Positions 23,201-35,312 of a stretch of DNA of 64,000 nt are shown here, piece after piece. Each line of letters begins with the position of its first letter. Position 1 is the stretch's first letter. Origin of the DNA: Tricholoma matsutake (Eukaryota > Basidiomycota > Agaricomycetes > Agaricales > Tricholomataceae); the NCBI GenBank assembly GCA_026075535.2, contig AP026547.1:7750001-7814000 (forward strand). The letters run 5' to 3'. Under the pieces are notes generated by a model. It was not told where the DNA came from. It saw nothing but the letters and a program-made list of their open reading frames with translations, and did no database searches. Made by a program: the position numbers and the translations under genes.

Positions 23201-23355
23201 CTGTAGAACCTTCAAAGGATGCTCCCCTTCCTGCACCACGGAGGGGAGACGTTGTGTGTTTACGGTATCATACGCTGGATGATCGTGGGATGCGGAGGTT
23301 AGAGGGTCGAAGTGATCATCGACCTGTGATTGGATCATACGCAGTATACGTTTAG
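20259..23355 (+). CDS. Inositol-polyphosphate 5-phosphatase domain protein
   Basis: Removes the 5-phosphate of phosphoinositides or inositol polyphosphates. Eleven exons: 20259-20322, 20375-20580, 20634-20752, 20803-20831, 20896-21300, 21353-21475, 21531-21580, 21635-21692, 21743-21841, 21900-22617, 22668-23355, giving 852 aa. Catalytic motifs of the Mg-dependent DNase I-like fold are all present: KIRLLTWNMHDSLP, QECPTSSG, GGRVGNKGGVGITL, FLNAHLAAHEGK, FLCGDLNFRLD, PSWCDRILW and SDHRPV. A charged Asp-Lys-Arg run interrupts the fold after GAGFKLID, and about 210 low-complexity residues separate CDRILW from SDHRPV at the very C-terminus. The intron 21476-21530 has a GC donor (GCGAGT). No SH2, Sac or membrane domain is seen. 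Confidence 0.92.
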
Positions 23356-23553
23356 AGTTTTTCCATCTGACATTCCCGTTGCATTATCTACTAGAGTATG
23401 TTCTAAATAATTTGGATCATGAACTTGGTTTGGGGATAGAACCTGGCGGATCGCACTATGGATGTGGATACCATTAACAGGGTAACCCTAGATTAGGGGT
23501 TTATTTGCGCAGCACTGTGCCATTTTCGGATCTTTCTCCCAAACACTACCGTT

Positions 23554-24903
23554 ATGGCACCTCGTCTGTCTTTTACGCAGACGCAACACCCAAATTATTC
23601 AACTTATACGCTAGATACTGTAAACTATGACGACCACGACGACCATACTCCTCTTATGGCTCCAACGCCCTCTTATGGTGCTGCAAATTTCCCTCACACA
23701 CCTACTCGACCTTCCTCGCGGACAGTAATCTTCAATGCTATGCTCAAGATGGCCTGTATATTTGCAGTCAGCTCTATAGTTCTCGGGGGAATTTTATGGC
23801 TCGCCCTTCCAACACTAGAAGAGCAAGTTATATCCAATGTTACGAAATCTTGTCTTCTGACACGATAACTATCAGGGCTGATCGTCCGAGGCTACGAATA
23901 CCCAAATCATTTGTGGAGTTACAAGACCTCAATGGTCTGCTCAAGAAATACCGTGACATCTACCCCTACCGCATTGTGGTATGCTATGTAATAACATATC
24001 TCTTGTCCGTCTTTTTCCATCCGATTTAACGAGTCGACGTAATAACTCACATTTCTTTCCCCCACACGCAGCCTCCAGGCCTTCTCCCTCCCAGGGTCAA
24101 TGTACCTGTCCATCCTTGGTGGCGCTGTGTGGGGTGTCCCACGGGCTCTTCCACTCGCCTGCTGTTGCGTCGCAACCGGTGCTACGCTCTGTTACCTCAT
24201 CTCAGCCGCACTTGGCCCTGCTCTCCTAACGCTGCCAAAGTGGAAGGCGCTTCTCGATAAGTGGGCCACGAAGATCCAAGCGAACAAGGAGAACATGATT
24301 TCCTTCCTCATCGTGTTGCGTATTGCGCCGCTGCCCCCGCACTGGGTCGTGAACATTGTGTGCCCTCATGTCGGGATAGGACTGGTCCCATTCTGGATAA
24401 GCACGGCGTTGGGGATATTTGGTGTGACGGTGATTCATACGACGATTGGGGGTGGGCTAGACGAGATGACGAGTGCGGATGATTTCCATTTGATCAGCTT
24501 GCGGAATTTCTTGGGGCTCGCAGCGATTGTGGTGGGAGTGTTAATTCCGGTAGGGCTGAGGTATTGGTTTAGGGGGCAGGTGCAGAATGTTGCTGAAGAG
24601 GAGGAGGAAGCCTTGGAGGCGGACGGTAGGGCTATACTGTTGGGGGAAGAAGGTGAGGAAGGCGACAGGATACTCGCTGTGGGGCCGCCCAGGGTTGGGA
24701 AAAAGGTGAATGACAGGAGAGTGCTGGAGTCAGATGGGGAAGCGTATGACGACGAGTATGATTACGATGATTACGATGAGGATGACGAGGATGTGATTCT
24801 AGAAGCGGGCCCTGCAATTCTCGCCAAGGATGATGACAGCTTCGACGACGACCGGACGACACACCATCCTGTGGCCAGTTCGAGCAGATCAAGTTCCCGA
24901 TAA
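23554..24903 (+). CDS. VTT-domain (TMEM41/Tvp38/DedA-like) membrane protein
   Basis: Three exons, 23554-23822, 23876-24004 and 24072-24903, give 409 aa. The N-terminus is polar, followed by a membrane segment (MACIFAVSSIVLGGILWLAL). The VTT/SNARE-associated domain follows: YRIVVCYVITYLFLQAFSLP at the exon 2-3 join, then GSMYLSILGGAVWGVPRALP, LRIAPLPPHWVVNIVCPHVG and further hydrophobic helices. Relatives (TMEM41B, VMP1) are lipid scramblases of the endoplasmic reticulum; Tvp38 is Golgi. The last 120 residues are acidic and disordered (DDEYDYDDYDEDDEDV). Intron 1 must use a GC donor (GAAGA then GCAAGT); the alternative GT site leads straight into a stop. Confidence 0.92.
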
Positions 24904-25281
24904 TTTCTCTCGGATTCTCATATTTATTATTTTTGATTTCTCGCATGCCATGTTTATACACTGCCATCATTTACTTCTACCGTAATCAGCGCTGTGGACA
25001 TTTTGGTCGTCTCGTTACAGTCACATATTGCGGGGTACCCAATCGTTGATCTTCCATTTTATACACCTAACGATTTCCTCTGCCTTTCTGAAGTACAGGT
25101 TGTAAATATTATCATCGCAGGTTGTCATAATACATTGAATTAAAGTCGTTCTATGCACAACGCGCATGCGTGAGACGTGGGCCGTGGCTAGCGCGTGCCA
25201 GTGGACGAAAGTTGAAACATTTAGCACGTTGAGGTGAATTACGCTAAACAATTGCTGAGAGTCTCCACAAATGCAGCCACT
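24904..25281. other. 3' flank of the VTT gene
   Basis: 378 bp with no supported gene. It ends with the 9-bp duplication GCAGCCACT that borders MITE copy 2. Confidence 0.45.
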
Positions 25282-25940
25282 AACACCTGCAATACGACCC
25301 TTTAGAAAACAGATCACATGACACCCACATCACATGTACTCCAACTTGAAGTTTCGAAGTTTAAGCATTCAGTGGGGTGAATCAAGACAGTATGACATCA
25401 AACAGTGCAGTAAACTAGTGGAAATGAATTTGTCCTAAGGTTCTAGGGAGAAAACACGTGTATTGTCCAATAATATAGGATTTACATGGGAATGTAACAA
25501 AAAATCTGGGCGACGCGCCTCGTGGAAGATAGCATACTGCCAGTAGAGACCCACCGTCGACACCATGTGTTTCCACCATACTAGTACAGTGCCCTGCTAA
25601 TCCAAAATCCCACCAGCTCTAAACACCTAGACAGGTACATCCATGCTGAGTATACATCGTAGGTTTCGGTGTTATAGTGACAGAGGTGGCATCTGCAGCT
25701 GTGATCTGGACTTCATGCAGCCTCAACCACTGAGGACCGAGTTGTTGAGGGGATGGCTAAGTGTGCGACCATGTGTCTCATCAGGTTGAGTGATCCTTGA
25801 GGAGAAGAGGGGGCTGAGAGTCCAGAGGAGGAGCAAGAGAAATTAAAAGTCATGAAGTGAGTAAACAAACCCGGCACGCACTCACGTGCTCAGGCTTTAC
25901 TCATGTGATCTGTTTTCTAAAGGGTCGTATTGCTTGAGAC
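25282..25940. mobile_element. MITE copy 2 (9-bp TSD family)
   Basis: 659 bp, flanked by GCAGCCACT at 25273-25281 and 25941-25949. It shares the ends AACACCTG and CTTGAGAC, the inset inverted repeat and most of the interior with copy 1 at 8802-9575, but lacks several internal blocks. It is the only mobile element found inside the gene island. Confidence 0.87.
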
Positions 25941-25949
25941 GCAGCCACT

Positions 25950-26609
25950 TCATCACCATTCATCCGTGAGGACATTCGGATTGATCACCCAGTTTTTGGG
26001 GAGTAGGTCATCAATGATCATAGGTATTCTGGAAATCCGGTGAGTCCTCTGTAGGAAGGGATTCAGGTTTTGGAGCAGAATTTCGAGATTTTAGCAAAAT
26101 TTCTGTGCCCCCATCGCCAGCATCTCAGACTCTGGCTTGGTCGGCGATGTTGTCTAGGAATAATACAAAAAGTGGGAAAAGCCGCATCCGACCCTTAGCA
26201 ATATTAATTTCCAATATGATCTACCTGCTGCAGTACTGAGTAGAGTTTTTAACAATTGTTAACATGGTCTCTAGATCCTATGAGTTTCTAACAGTTTCTA
26301 ACCGGTTAATAACACTGTTAAAAATTAGGCGTTAACTATTATGGTATTTTTCACGGACACTACTGCAAGAGGGGCACGAGAGTGCGAGGTTTGATGGATT
26401 CATTGATATACTGGAGATTTCCGAAATCATATGACCCGGAGAAAGTACATAGGCGCATTAAAGGCGTTGCAACACACGAACTCGACTGTGGCGTTGACGT
26501 TTTCCTTATCGACGCAAATCATGATTTTGGAGGCTTCTATTTCTCATGCTTGTAAATATAAACTGTTGGTGAGAACAACTTCGTTTGGTTTTCTCCTCTT
26601 GTCGAATCA
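25950..26609. other. Upstream region of the P450 gene
   Basis: No gene seen. At 26,245-26,350 there is a cluster of TTAAC/GTTAA repeats (AACAATTGTTAACATGG and similar) resembling the interior of the TIR element at 10,872. This may be a decayed fragment of the same family. Confidence 0.4.
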
Positions 26610-28719
26610 ATGCTCCCTTACTTAACTATTGCGTGTATACTCTTCGCATTTCTTGCTCTATATGTCCTCAAGAGATTTCTTTGGCGCTCGAGCCTACCAC
26701 TTCCACCCGGACCCAAGGGCCTGCCGGTCGTAGGAAACCTTTTTGACATACCGTCTGAGAAGGAATGGTTGACCTTTGCGCAGTGGGGTGAACAATGGGG
26801 CGAGTTAATTAAACGAACAAGTTACGCCGGCTGACATTTCCACTTTTCTTCAAGGTGGTATATGTTCTGTTACCGTGCTGGGCCAGTCTTTCATCATTCT
26901 AAATTCTGCGGAAATTGCCGTAGAGATGCTTGAGAAGAAGAATTCAATCTATTCCGATCGTCCAGTTCTACATATGGCAGGCGAACTCGTTGGTTGGAAG
27001 AATCTTCTTGGTCTACTACCCTATGGCGAGCGCTTCCGGCGCTTCCGGCGCATGTTCCTCCAAGTAATCGGGAAACCTTCGACAATCAAACAGTTTCTAC
27101 CTCTGGAAGAGTTTGCAACTCACCGCTTCCTCCGTCGAGTCTTGGCTAACCCTGCAGACCTTGCGGCTCATGTCAGATGGCAAGTTCCCGCTGCCTTCAG
27201 CTCGCTGTGTGATTGATTGGAGATACTAGGGCTGCTGGGGCTATAATACTGCGTATTTCATATGGCTACGACGTTCAAGAGACAAATGACTCACTTGTCG
27301 AACTTGTGGAAAAAGTCACAGACGACCTTGCCCTTTACTCGTCTCCTGGTGCATTCATGGTTGACCTCGTTCCAGCCTGTGCTGAAACTTCTCTCTCCGT
27401 CGCCTAAAGACTCACCAACCTGATTTCAGTGCGCTACATCCCTTCTTGGTTCCCGGGAGCTGGCTTCCAGAAGTTAGCAAAGTCCTGGGCGTCGACTCTT
27501 CTTGAAATGGTCAACCAACCCTATGATCTTGTGAAGCAGCAAATGGTGCGGATCTTAGACGACGGGGTATTGTGATCACTAACTCCGGGTGCTCACAGGC
27601 CGCTGGCACGGCTCCTGTTTCGTTTACATCGAATCTGCTCGAAAATAAACACCTTACTCCAGATGAAGAATTCATTATCAAATGGAGTGCGGCTAGTCTT
27701 TATTCAGGTGCGGTCATCTTGGAACCCTTCAAGCCTGGTTCTGATATATGATAGGTGGGGCCGATACTGTAAGTCACATGTTAGATGATCTCTATGGATG
27801 ATTGCATTCGTTCTCGTAGACCGTATCAGCGATATACTCTTTCTTCCTTGCCATGACTCTTCACCCAGAGGTTCTGAAGAAAGCTCAAGCAGAAATTGAT
27901 GCCATCATTGGTAACGACAGGCTTCCTATTTTCGCTGACCGCGAGAATCTGCCGTACGTAGATGCTCTTGTCACAGAGGTGTTTCGCTGGCACTCTGTTG
28001 CCCCATTGGGTGAGTGTTCTCCCCTTCGAGCTCATTGACATGACAGCGAGCAATTCAAGGCTTACCCCATCGGGTAATGCAGGATGATACTCATGCAGGC
28101 TATTTCATTCCCAAGGGATCGCGTGTCATCACCAATATATGGTCAGTCATGCTCAGGAATTTAGGTTAATGTCCACTGATTGAGACGGCGGCTTGGATAG
28201 GAAGTTCACACATGACCCCAGGATTTATGCCAACCCTCATCTATTTAATCCAGACCGGTTTATTTCTTCAGAAGGCAAGAAAAGTGAGCCGGATCCTCGT
28301 AATTTTTGCTTTGGGTTTGGTAGACGGTTTGTATCAGTCGTTCATATCAATGGCAGCTCGATTATCTGACATTGAAATTTCAGGACTTGTCCAGGTGCCT
28401 TCCAGAATTGCCTATTAAGATCCAGGTGACACTGATGTCTCTTGTACTAGGGTTGCACCTTGCGGACACTTCAGTCTTCATCACATGTGCAATGTCGCTG
28501 GCTGTATTTGATATATCTAAATGCATCAAGAATGGTGTGATCATTGAACCTGTGCACGAGAACACAACAGGAGTTGTTAGGTATGATATTGTACTGTCCT
28601 GCCTAGCAGCAATGGTTCCAATAATTTACTCCTGCAGTCACCCCAAGCCATTCAGATGTTCTATCAAACCACGCTCACAAAGAGCAGCATCTTTGATCCA
28701 GGATGAACAGCTCAAGTAG
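26610..28719 (+). CDS. Cytochrome P450 (fungal, microsomal)
   Basis: Heme-thiolate monooxygenase. Twelve exons: 26610-26799, 26855-27179, 27230-27378, 27430-27545, 27599-27707, 27755-27768, 27820-28009, 28051-28141, 28201-28326, 28384-28394, 28451-28580, 28638-28719, giving 510 aa, the normal P450 length. An N-terminal membrane anchor precedes the proline hinge LPLPPGPKGLPVVGN. I-helix motif SGGADTT (about 296-302), ExxR as EVFR (354-357), FNPDRF, and the heme loop FGFGRRTCPG with ligand Cys439. Two exons are tiny (14 and 11 nt), and introns 1 and 2 have GC donors (GCGAGT, GCAAGT). Read naively it looks frameshifted, but every join keeps frame. The subfamily resembles the O-methylsterigmatocystin oxidoreductase-like P450s of basidiomycetes. 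Substrate unknown. Confidence 0.9.
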
Positions 28720-30987
28720 TTGGCCCTAAGGCCCTAACTATATAGTATATGTATAGGGCCAGCAGCACATATATATATACAGTTGCCTAAGTTCCACTGC
28801 TCAGGGATGTATGTCTCTGTGTGGCTGTGAAGACCCACAATAATGTGTGAGGGCCAGGGATCAGATGTGACCACTGTAATTGGTCATGAAGTATGTTCAA
28901 ACATGTTCAAAGTGCCAAGTGGTTTGAAGGGCTTTGAAGTGATTCAAAGGGCTTCAAATGTGTTCAAAAGGCTTTGCATATGTTCAGAAAACTTTGTGCA
29001 TGTTTGAAGTGCATTGACTGGGCCATAGAGTGGTCCCCCAACAACCTAGTACCTTAAACTCCCTGTCCAAAACATCTTGCACTCACCCTACAATGTCCAA
29101 AGCAGGAACAACTTCTCTTTCATGACCTGAAGCTATTTTGAATGCTTCAAAACTCCCAAACTCCACTTCACAAAGCATGAATCACTTGTCTAAAGGTCTG
29201 GTTGGCTGGACCAAAAAAATGACTGCAACCAACTCAACCCAACTGAATGCAGCTGGACTGTCAGTTGCAGTTGCTTACTTTCAAGGCTGGTTGGGTTGCC
29301 AGATCAATCAATCACTGTCTCCCATGGTTGATCAACATGGGTGACACCTTCAGCTAACTGTGTGCTCATCATTCCACATCCTAATCCCTCATTCCTCAAC
29401 ACTTTCCTTTGCTTTTTTTTGGTAGATAACACTAATGTATGTGTATATAGTGTTAATAAAAAGCTATTTTTGGTTTACAGCTATATTTAGCTATAACAAG
29501 CACTCTCCCTGGATAAGAGGGAGGAGGAGGGGTCTCTTCTCTTCATTGAGGGGCTCTACTATATCTACAGGGCTATATATAGTTCAATACATGACAGGGA
29601 ATGGCTCTACATAAGTAGAGAGGAGGGAAAGTAGGAAGAAGTAAGAGGAGTGTGAGACAGGGTACCATCTACTTGGGCTTGTGCACCCTCTACAGCCAAA
29701 AGTATGTATGTGGAGGAGTAGAGGGATGTATGCAGAGGTGGGTATTGATTTTGGGAGAGCTGGGAGTAAGGTGCTCTCTGTCAATGCACCTGTATGGGGA
29801 AGGGGGAGAGGTTGTCACTTACCTGCATACCTAGACCTTCCCCTTATAAAATGCACATGAAAAGAGGGTAGAACAGTACTAATAGATGATCTGATAGACC
29901 CCTTGAAGTGCCTACAGTTGTTAGTATAGCCAGAAAAGAGAATATGGAGTCAGGACCAAAATGTTTGCTTTCTTCTATTCCTGGGCCCAATAATAAAGTA
30001 GAACAAGGGTCAGTAAAGGGGATAGCAGGGAGGGAAGGTCCTGGCTCACCAGGGCATGTGTTCTCCATCAACAAACCTAACTATGCTCACCATGAGTTAC
30101 ATACTTTACCTATCGTCCAAAACTCCTCCTAGGCATTCAAAGTAGTCCTTTGCACCTCAGATATAGCCTAAAAACAATCCATATAGTCAATATTTTGTCC
30201 TACCAAGGTAGGGTCTTCACCTATTCACCTATTCTCCTTGTTACTCCATAACAGCTTATATGGCCCACTAGTAGCTGTATATGCATACATACCATTGTAT
30301 TAGGAGTATGACTGGCACCTTGGAATGGTTCATGAGTCTATGCAAGAGAGGTAGAGAGTCAATATATTGAGTTGAGATGTAGTCACTCACCCAAGGCCTA
30401 CAGAACTTCTATATCTCAATGTAGTGACTGTGTAGAGATAATGGTATAATATCATAGTTACACAGGTTCTCTTGAGTTAGAAACCATCCAGATAGGAGGT
30501 GAGGCCATAGAATGCATGAGAGAGAGGGTTGAACCAAGTATTCCCAAAAAGGCAATAACTTGAAGAAAGCTCAACAGTAAATGACACACCATTCATCAGA
30601 CAGCAGGAGTGGAGAAAGGAAGTTTTTGAAAGTCAACAACTAAAAAAAGTTTGGTTCAAACCAGGTTCAACATGGTTCTGAGATTTTGCACCTTGCCCAA
30701 ACCCAGAACTGGACCACAAGTCCCAGTTCAGTGCAACCATCGAACCTTGGACCAAACTTTGGTCCAGTTCTGAAAAGTTCAGGTTCAAACTTTGGTTCAG
30801 AACTGGACTGTGGCATCCCTAGGACAACAGGCAGCAATGTGAACAGGGATGATGAACAGCAACACAAAGAGTTGGGAACAGTGAATGGGGGGGGCAAGAG
30901 GCAACAGCACAACAATGCAAATAGAAGGGGACAATGAGCAACAATGCAAATGGGAGGGGATGACATCAACTATGGATGACTTGCAAC
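28720..30987. other. Gene-free, CpG-poor repeat region
   Basis: No coding region recognised. It holds TTCAAA/TTTGAA-rich semi-repeats (28,890-29,010), short ATATAT runs and, at about 30,640-30,830, a block of alternating GGTCCAGTT and AACTGGACC motifs ending in GGACTGTGGCATCCCTA, which looks like one end of a TIR element. Confidence 0.4.
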
Positions 30988-30995
30988 AACACAAA

Positions 30996-32782
30996 TAGTG
31001 CTTGAAGGTCCAGTCCTTGGTTATGTAACAGTCTTTTGGAATTTTGAGATGTAATCTGCTTGTAAAAGCCTTACAATGTATACTGGCATTTCAGGACTTT
31101 TTGTACACAATGTCAAGATATGATTGTAAAGGTTTTGTCATTATGCCTCAGTGGTTTTTACAAAATTAAACATAAAACAGTTTTTGCAGTCTGTACATTC
31201 TCTGAGGTTTTGAGAAAAGTGTATGATCTGGAAAAATTGATTTGTGTTTAATACATTTAATTCTGTAAAAACCACTGAGGCATAATGACAAAACCTTTTT
31301 GGTCCTATCTTGACATTGTGTACAAAAAGTCCTGAAATGCCAGGATAAGTTGTAATAAGAGGGTGTCGGGATGGGAATTTTTCATATGATGTTGGTATTT
31401 TTTTTTCACAGCTCTCAAGATCCCCCCCTCCCCCTTCCTGCCATATATGGTATGTTTCAATCATGTGTGCATGTTATTTTTTCTTTCAGATGTCAATGTG
31501 TGAATCAGTGATGCTGCAGGACCAATGTCAGGCCAATGGTGACCCCGGCTGAGTATTCATTACTAGGGCTGTACACCATCTGTTCAATGGTTATGGCCAT
31601 ATGATTGACAGTTGAATATGGTACAGTTGAGCTGTTGACCATCCATTGAGGTAGTTTTTGGAACTACTGATGGCTACAGGATGGTTATATTGAATATCAC
31701 ACAGTTGATCAAGTCTGAACTTAACAATATGACCATTTGGCTCAGTTGGTTCAGTGACCTCAACAGGATGCATTTCAAATCAAATCTACAGAATTTCTTG
31801 GTGTCAATGTGAGTTGTCTTGATAAACACGTCGAAGTGGTGAATGATGTTGATGAAAAAAAATAAAGTTTGATATACCTAATCCATCAACTGTGACTTGC
31901 AGAAAGATTCTAAAGAATGTGATGCCGCTGATGTGACTGTTTCATTGATTGGTTGATTTCTTGGATGTGATGCTATTTAGTTCAAGATCCCCACACATAA
32001 ACAAACTAGATCTTGAGTACATCAGTGTAAGATTGCTTGCTCACTTACATCTGGGTACTAATTGACACAATTCAATGTTATGAGTGCTTTACCAAGTCCT
32101 TTCAGGGCTTTACTATGTTAAACCAACACTCAAATGATGCCTATTGGCATTGTTTTCACCATGGTCAAAAAAAAATTCCAGCCTCCAGCAGGACCCCCCC
32201 CCCTAGTGTTTGAAGGTCCAGTCCATGGTTATGTAACAGTCTTTTGGAATTTTAAGATGTAATCTGCTTGTTAAAGCCTTACAACTTATCCTGGCATTTC
32301 AGGACTTTTTGTACACAATGTCAATATATGATTGAAAAGGTTTTATCATTATGCCTCAGGGGTTTTTACAGAATTAAACATATTAAACATAAAACAATTT
32401 TTCCAGTCTATACATTTTCTGAGGTTTTGAGAAAAATGTATGAACTGGAAAAATTGTTTTGTGTTTAATATGTTTCATTCTGTAAAAACCACTGAGGCAT
32501 AATGACAAAACATTTTTGGTCCTATATTGACATTGTGTACAAAAAGTCCTGAAATGCCAGGATAAGCTGTACGGCTTTAACAAGCAGATTACATCTCAAA
32601 ATTCCAAAAGACTGTTACATAACCATGGACTGGACCTTCAAACACTACCCCCCCCCCCCCCTACATCTGGTTTGGGATTCCCATCCTGACACCCCCTTGA
32701 GTTGTAAGGCTTTAACAAGCAGATTACATCTCAAAACTCCAGAAGACTGTTACATAACCAAGGACTGGACCTTCAAGCACTA
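30996..32782. mobile_element. Outer foldback TIR element (8-bp TSD AACACAAA)
   Basis: Begins TAGTGCTTGAAGGTCCAGTC and ends with its inverted complement. The exact 8-bp duplication AACACAAA lies at 30988-30995 and 32783-32790. The ends extend into long inverted arms (for example GTTATGTAACAGTCTTTTGG on the left and its complement on the right). The interior holds a second, complete element of the same family (32204-32647). No transposase; non-autonomous, hAT- or KDZ-like by duplication length. Confidence 0.85.
32204..32647. mobile_element. Inner foldback TIR element, nearly a full palindrome
   Basis: 444 bp from TAGTGTTTGAAGGTCCAGTC to the inverted complement. The two halves are so alike that both strands can be translated into almost the same 66-residue frame (MLKPYxLSWHFRTFCTQCQY), which is a consequence of the palindrome and not a gene. 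It sits in a run of C on both sides, so an 8-bp duplication CCCCCCCC is compatible but cannot be proved. Confidence 0.8.
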
Positions 32783-32790
32783 AACACAAA

Positions 32791-33709
32791 TGGGGGGGAT
32801 GACAGGCAATGATGCAAATGGGAGGGGATGATGATGACAACTACATAATGCTGTATGGGGCCCTTGTTGATATAATGCTGTGCTGATGGCTATGTTTGAG
32901 CTCAGCAGACATGTTTCACTTGTGTATCTAAGCTACCTGATATGTTTCACTTCAGTTTCAGATACAAACAACACCATACACTAGTTGTATATTCTAGAAT
33001 AAACAAGGCTATACTACAGGTGGTGTTTAAAGGTCCAGTCTTGTTAGACCTAGGTCCATGATCATCTGAGTTGTCTACATTAGGACATTTCGATCCCATG
33101 CCTCATTGATATACTTCTGGACTCCTGGCCTGTGCTCCTAAAAGTAAATTACCTCTTCATGCTGCTTCTTTTTTCACTTATTGCCACCAACACTCTTTTT
33201 CAGTTATTTTCCGCATTTTGTCACAATTTGTGACAACACTTGTCTGGAGTTTCCTTGCTTTCTTGCATACCCGCTATTCTGCTTTTATGGTTACTTATTG
33301 CCACAATATGTTCGTCTCAATGATTTTAATGGCATGTGTGCTGATTGAAGATCCTCATGACCTCACATACTTTGCTTGGATGTCAGTGATGTGAAACACC
33401 ATGTTAATGCATGATTACTATGCATATCTGTTGTCATTCTGGACCAAGTACTTATTATTATCTGCTAGTTTGCATCACTGTCTTGATGATGTTTCTCTCC
33501 AGATTTCACAGCTACATATCTTGTACTGCTTCTGATCTCAACTCCCACTGCAATATTCACTAACTTGGCTGTTTTTAGCCATACAAATGATAAGCCTATT
33601 CATTCATGTGTTTTGTGTTGTGGAAGTGAACTTCCTTTGTGTTCACATATCTACATCTCCTACCTCCCTTTTGCCATGTAACAACATCATGATGTAGGAT
33701 GCGCCCAAA
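32791..33709. other. Gene-free stretch
   Basis: No gene seen. At about 33,020-33,050 a sequence GGTGTTTAAAGGTCCAGTC resembles a decayed terminus of the foldback TIR family. The rest is CpG-poor unique-looking sequence. Confidence 0.35.
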
Positions 33710-34075
33710 GTGCCTGTGTTTCCAAGTGGTGGGGGTGGGCAGTTGAAGTTTTCTTTCAAAACCATTGAGCCATATATAGTAGCAGGTGAAAACTATGATT
33801 GGTCTACTTTTGTGTTTCTTGACCATGTTGATGGCATCCAGCAGCTTGCATACCCCATATACCAGAACTTTGTGCATGCAAACATACCTGTGCCTGCTCT
33901 TCTTCCATATTTGTCAGTGCATGTGGTGCTTAAAGTGGCCCATTTGCATTGCATTTCTGTTGGTTCACATATTCCAAAGTCTCAGATTGGTCCTCTCTTT
34001 GAGGGCCACAATTGTGCATCTTGTAACCTCTATTTGACTGTTTTCTGTGTTCAAGCTATGAAGTGTAAAGTGTGA
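33710..34075 (+). pseudogene. Possible N-terminal fragment of a Helitron protein
   Basis: 121 codons without a stop, including PYIVAGENYDWSTFVFLDHV and a Cys/His pair in LFEGHNCASCNLYLTVF. It lies upstream of the Helitron reading frame on the same strand, and such a segment precedes DUF6570 in some fungal Helitron proteins as far as I recall. The link is weak; it could be an unrelated captured fragment. Confidence 0.3.
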
Positions 34076-35312
34076 GGAGTTCATAATAAACAGAGTGTCA
34101 AGCTCAAGCTCAACATTAACAGCATGAATTCTGAAAAAGATGCCAATAATCTCACTCATCCAGGTGCCAGAGCTCCCCCAGATGCCAAAGTCACTCCTCC
34201 AGCTGAAGGTGCACCTCCTGTGGTGGCTGACCCACACCTCGAGCCTGCTGTTTGTGCCCCAGGTAAGTACTCTTTTTCCCTCAACAATGATTTGATGATG
34301 ACTTCCTCGCACACAATTGGGGCATATTTATGCCCCAGGTAATTATCTTTTCTCATTGTTTCTTTACAACTAATCCTTTATATGTTTTTTAGGTTTTAAC
34401 TCTGAGATAATGACCCACCTGCCTCTAGCCTCATGAGCAACTGCTTGTGGGTGGATTGCAGGTGCTTTGCTGAGTGGGACAGGATGACAAACAATGGGTG
34501 GGGATGACAAACAGGGATGACAAACGACAGGCATAAAAACAAATGATGCCAGGTACGTGCCATGTCACTCCAGTGCCACCATGCCACTAATGACCCTACC
34601 CCCCTCAAAAAGCTAATGATGACCCACAACCAAGCACCTGCTTACAATGACAAACAATGGGTCCCCACACCACAACACACAGAGACAGCAACAACAGCAC
34701 CTGCCCCCCAGCCTCAACAACAAATGACACATTCAATGCCAACAAAATGCTATGCCAAATGCCAAACAACACATGCAACACTGGCACCTATGCCCCATGG
34801 CCACAGCTGCCAACACAGCCACCACCAACATCAACAACAACACATTGTGAGTCGCAACTCAGCACCCACATCCAGATGGTATTCTCCCACCTCACTTGAA
34901 ACAAGAGGTGGAGGGGGCCATTTTGTTTTATTTTTTACTAACGAGTCCTTTCCCATCTATGTCCAGCCTCATGAGCCCCTGCTCGTGGGGTGGATTTGTC
35001 TTTTTTCTTTTTCTCTTTTTTTTTTGTAGTGTACATTAATTACAAGTACGATATTGTAAGTCAGTAAGTGTTGGTCACAGTCAGCTGGACTGGTCCTAGG
35101 ACCTGGTTCAGTTGTAAACTGGTCTCAACTGGTTTGTGAACTGGCTGCAACCAACATGAACTGGTCCTTTAGGGTCCGGTTCAGTCTTTTAAGTATATTC
35201 AACATTTAAGAACTGGTTTTAGTCCTGGTTCACCCTCGAGGAGGGCAAAAACTGGGACTGGACCGGACTTCAAGCACTATTTGTACACATTGCATCTTCT
35301 GGCCTCCAAAAG
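34076..35312. other. Low-complexity and TIR-derived DNA
   Basis: 34,560-34,890 is rich in CAACA and ACAACAAC repeats. 35,080-35,279 carries many CTGGTC/AACTGG motifs and ends in GGACTGGACCGGACTTCAAG then CACTA, the right-hand terminus of the TAGTG TIR family. A matching left end and duplication were not found, so this copy is truncated. No gene supported. Confidence 0.4.

Noticed and set aside
26610..28719. P450 as a frameshifted pseudogene
   Set aside because: With GT-AG only, the first two joins break the frame. With GC donors GCGAGT and GCAAGT every join is in frame and all P450 motifs are present, so the gene is called intact.
32268..32583. Two overlapping 66-codon ORFs on opposite strands with nearly the same protein
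   Set aside because: They are a by-product of the palindromic foldback element; no start context, no homology.
35073..35279. A full TIR element ending at 35,279
   Set aside because: The right end matches the TAGTG family, but no left end or 8-bp duplication could be found, so it is only noted as truncated.
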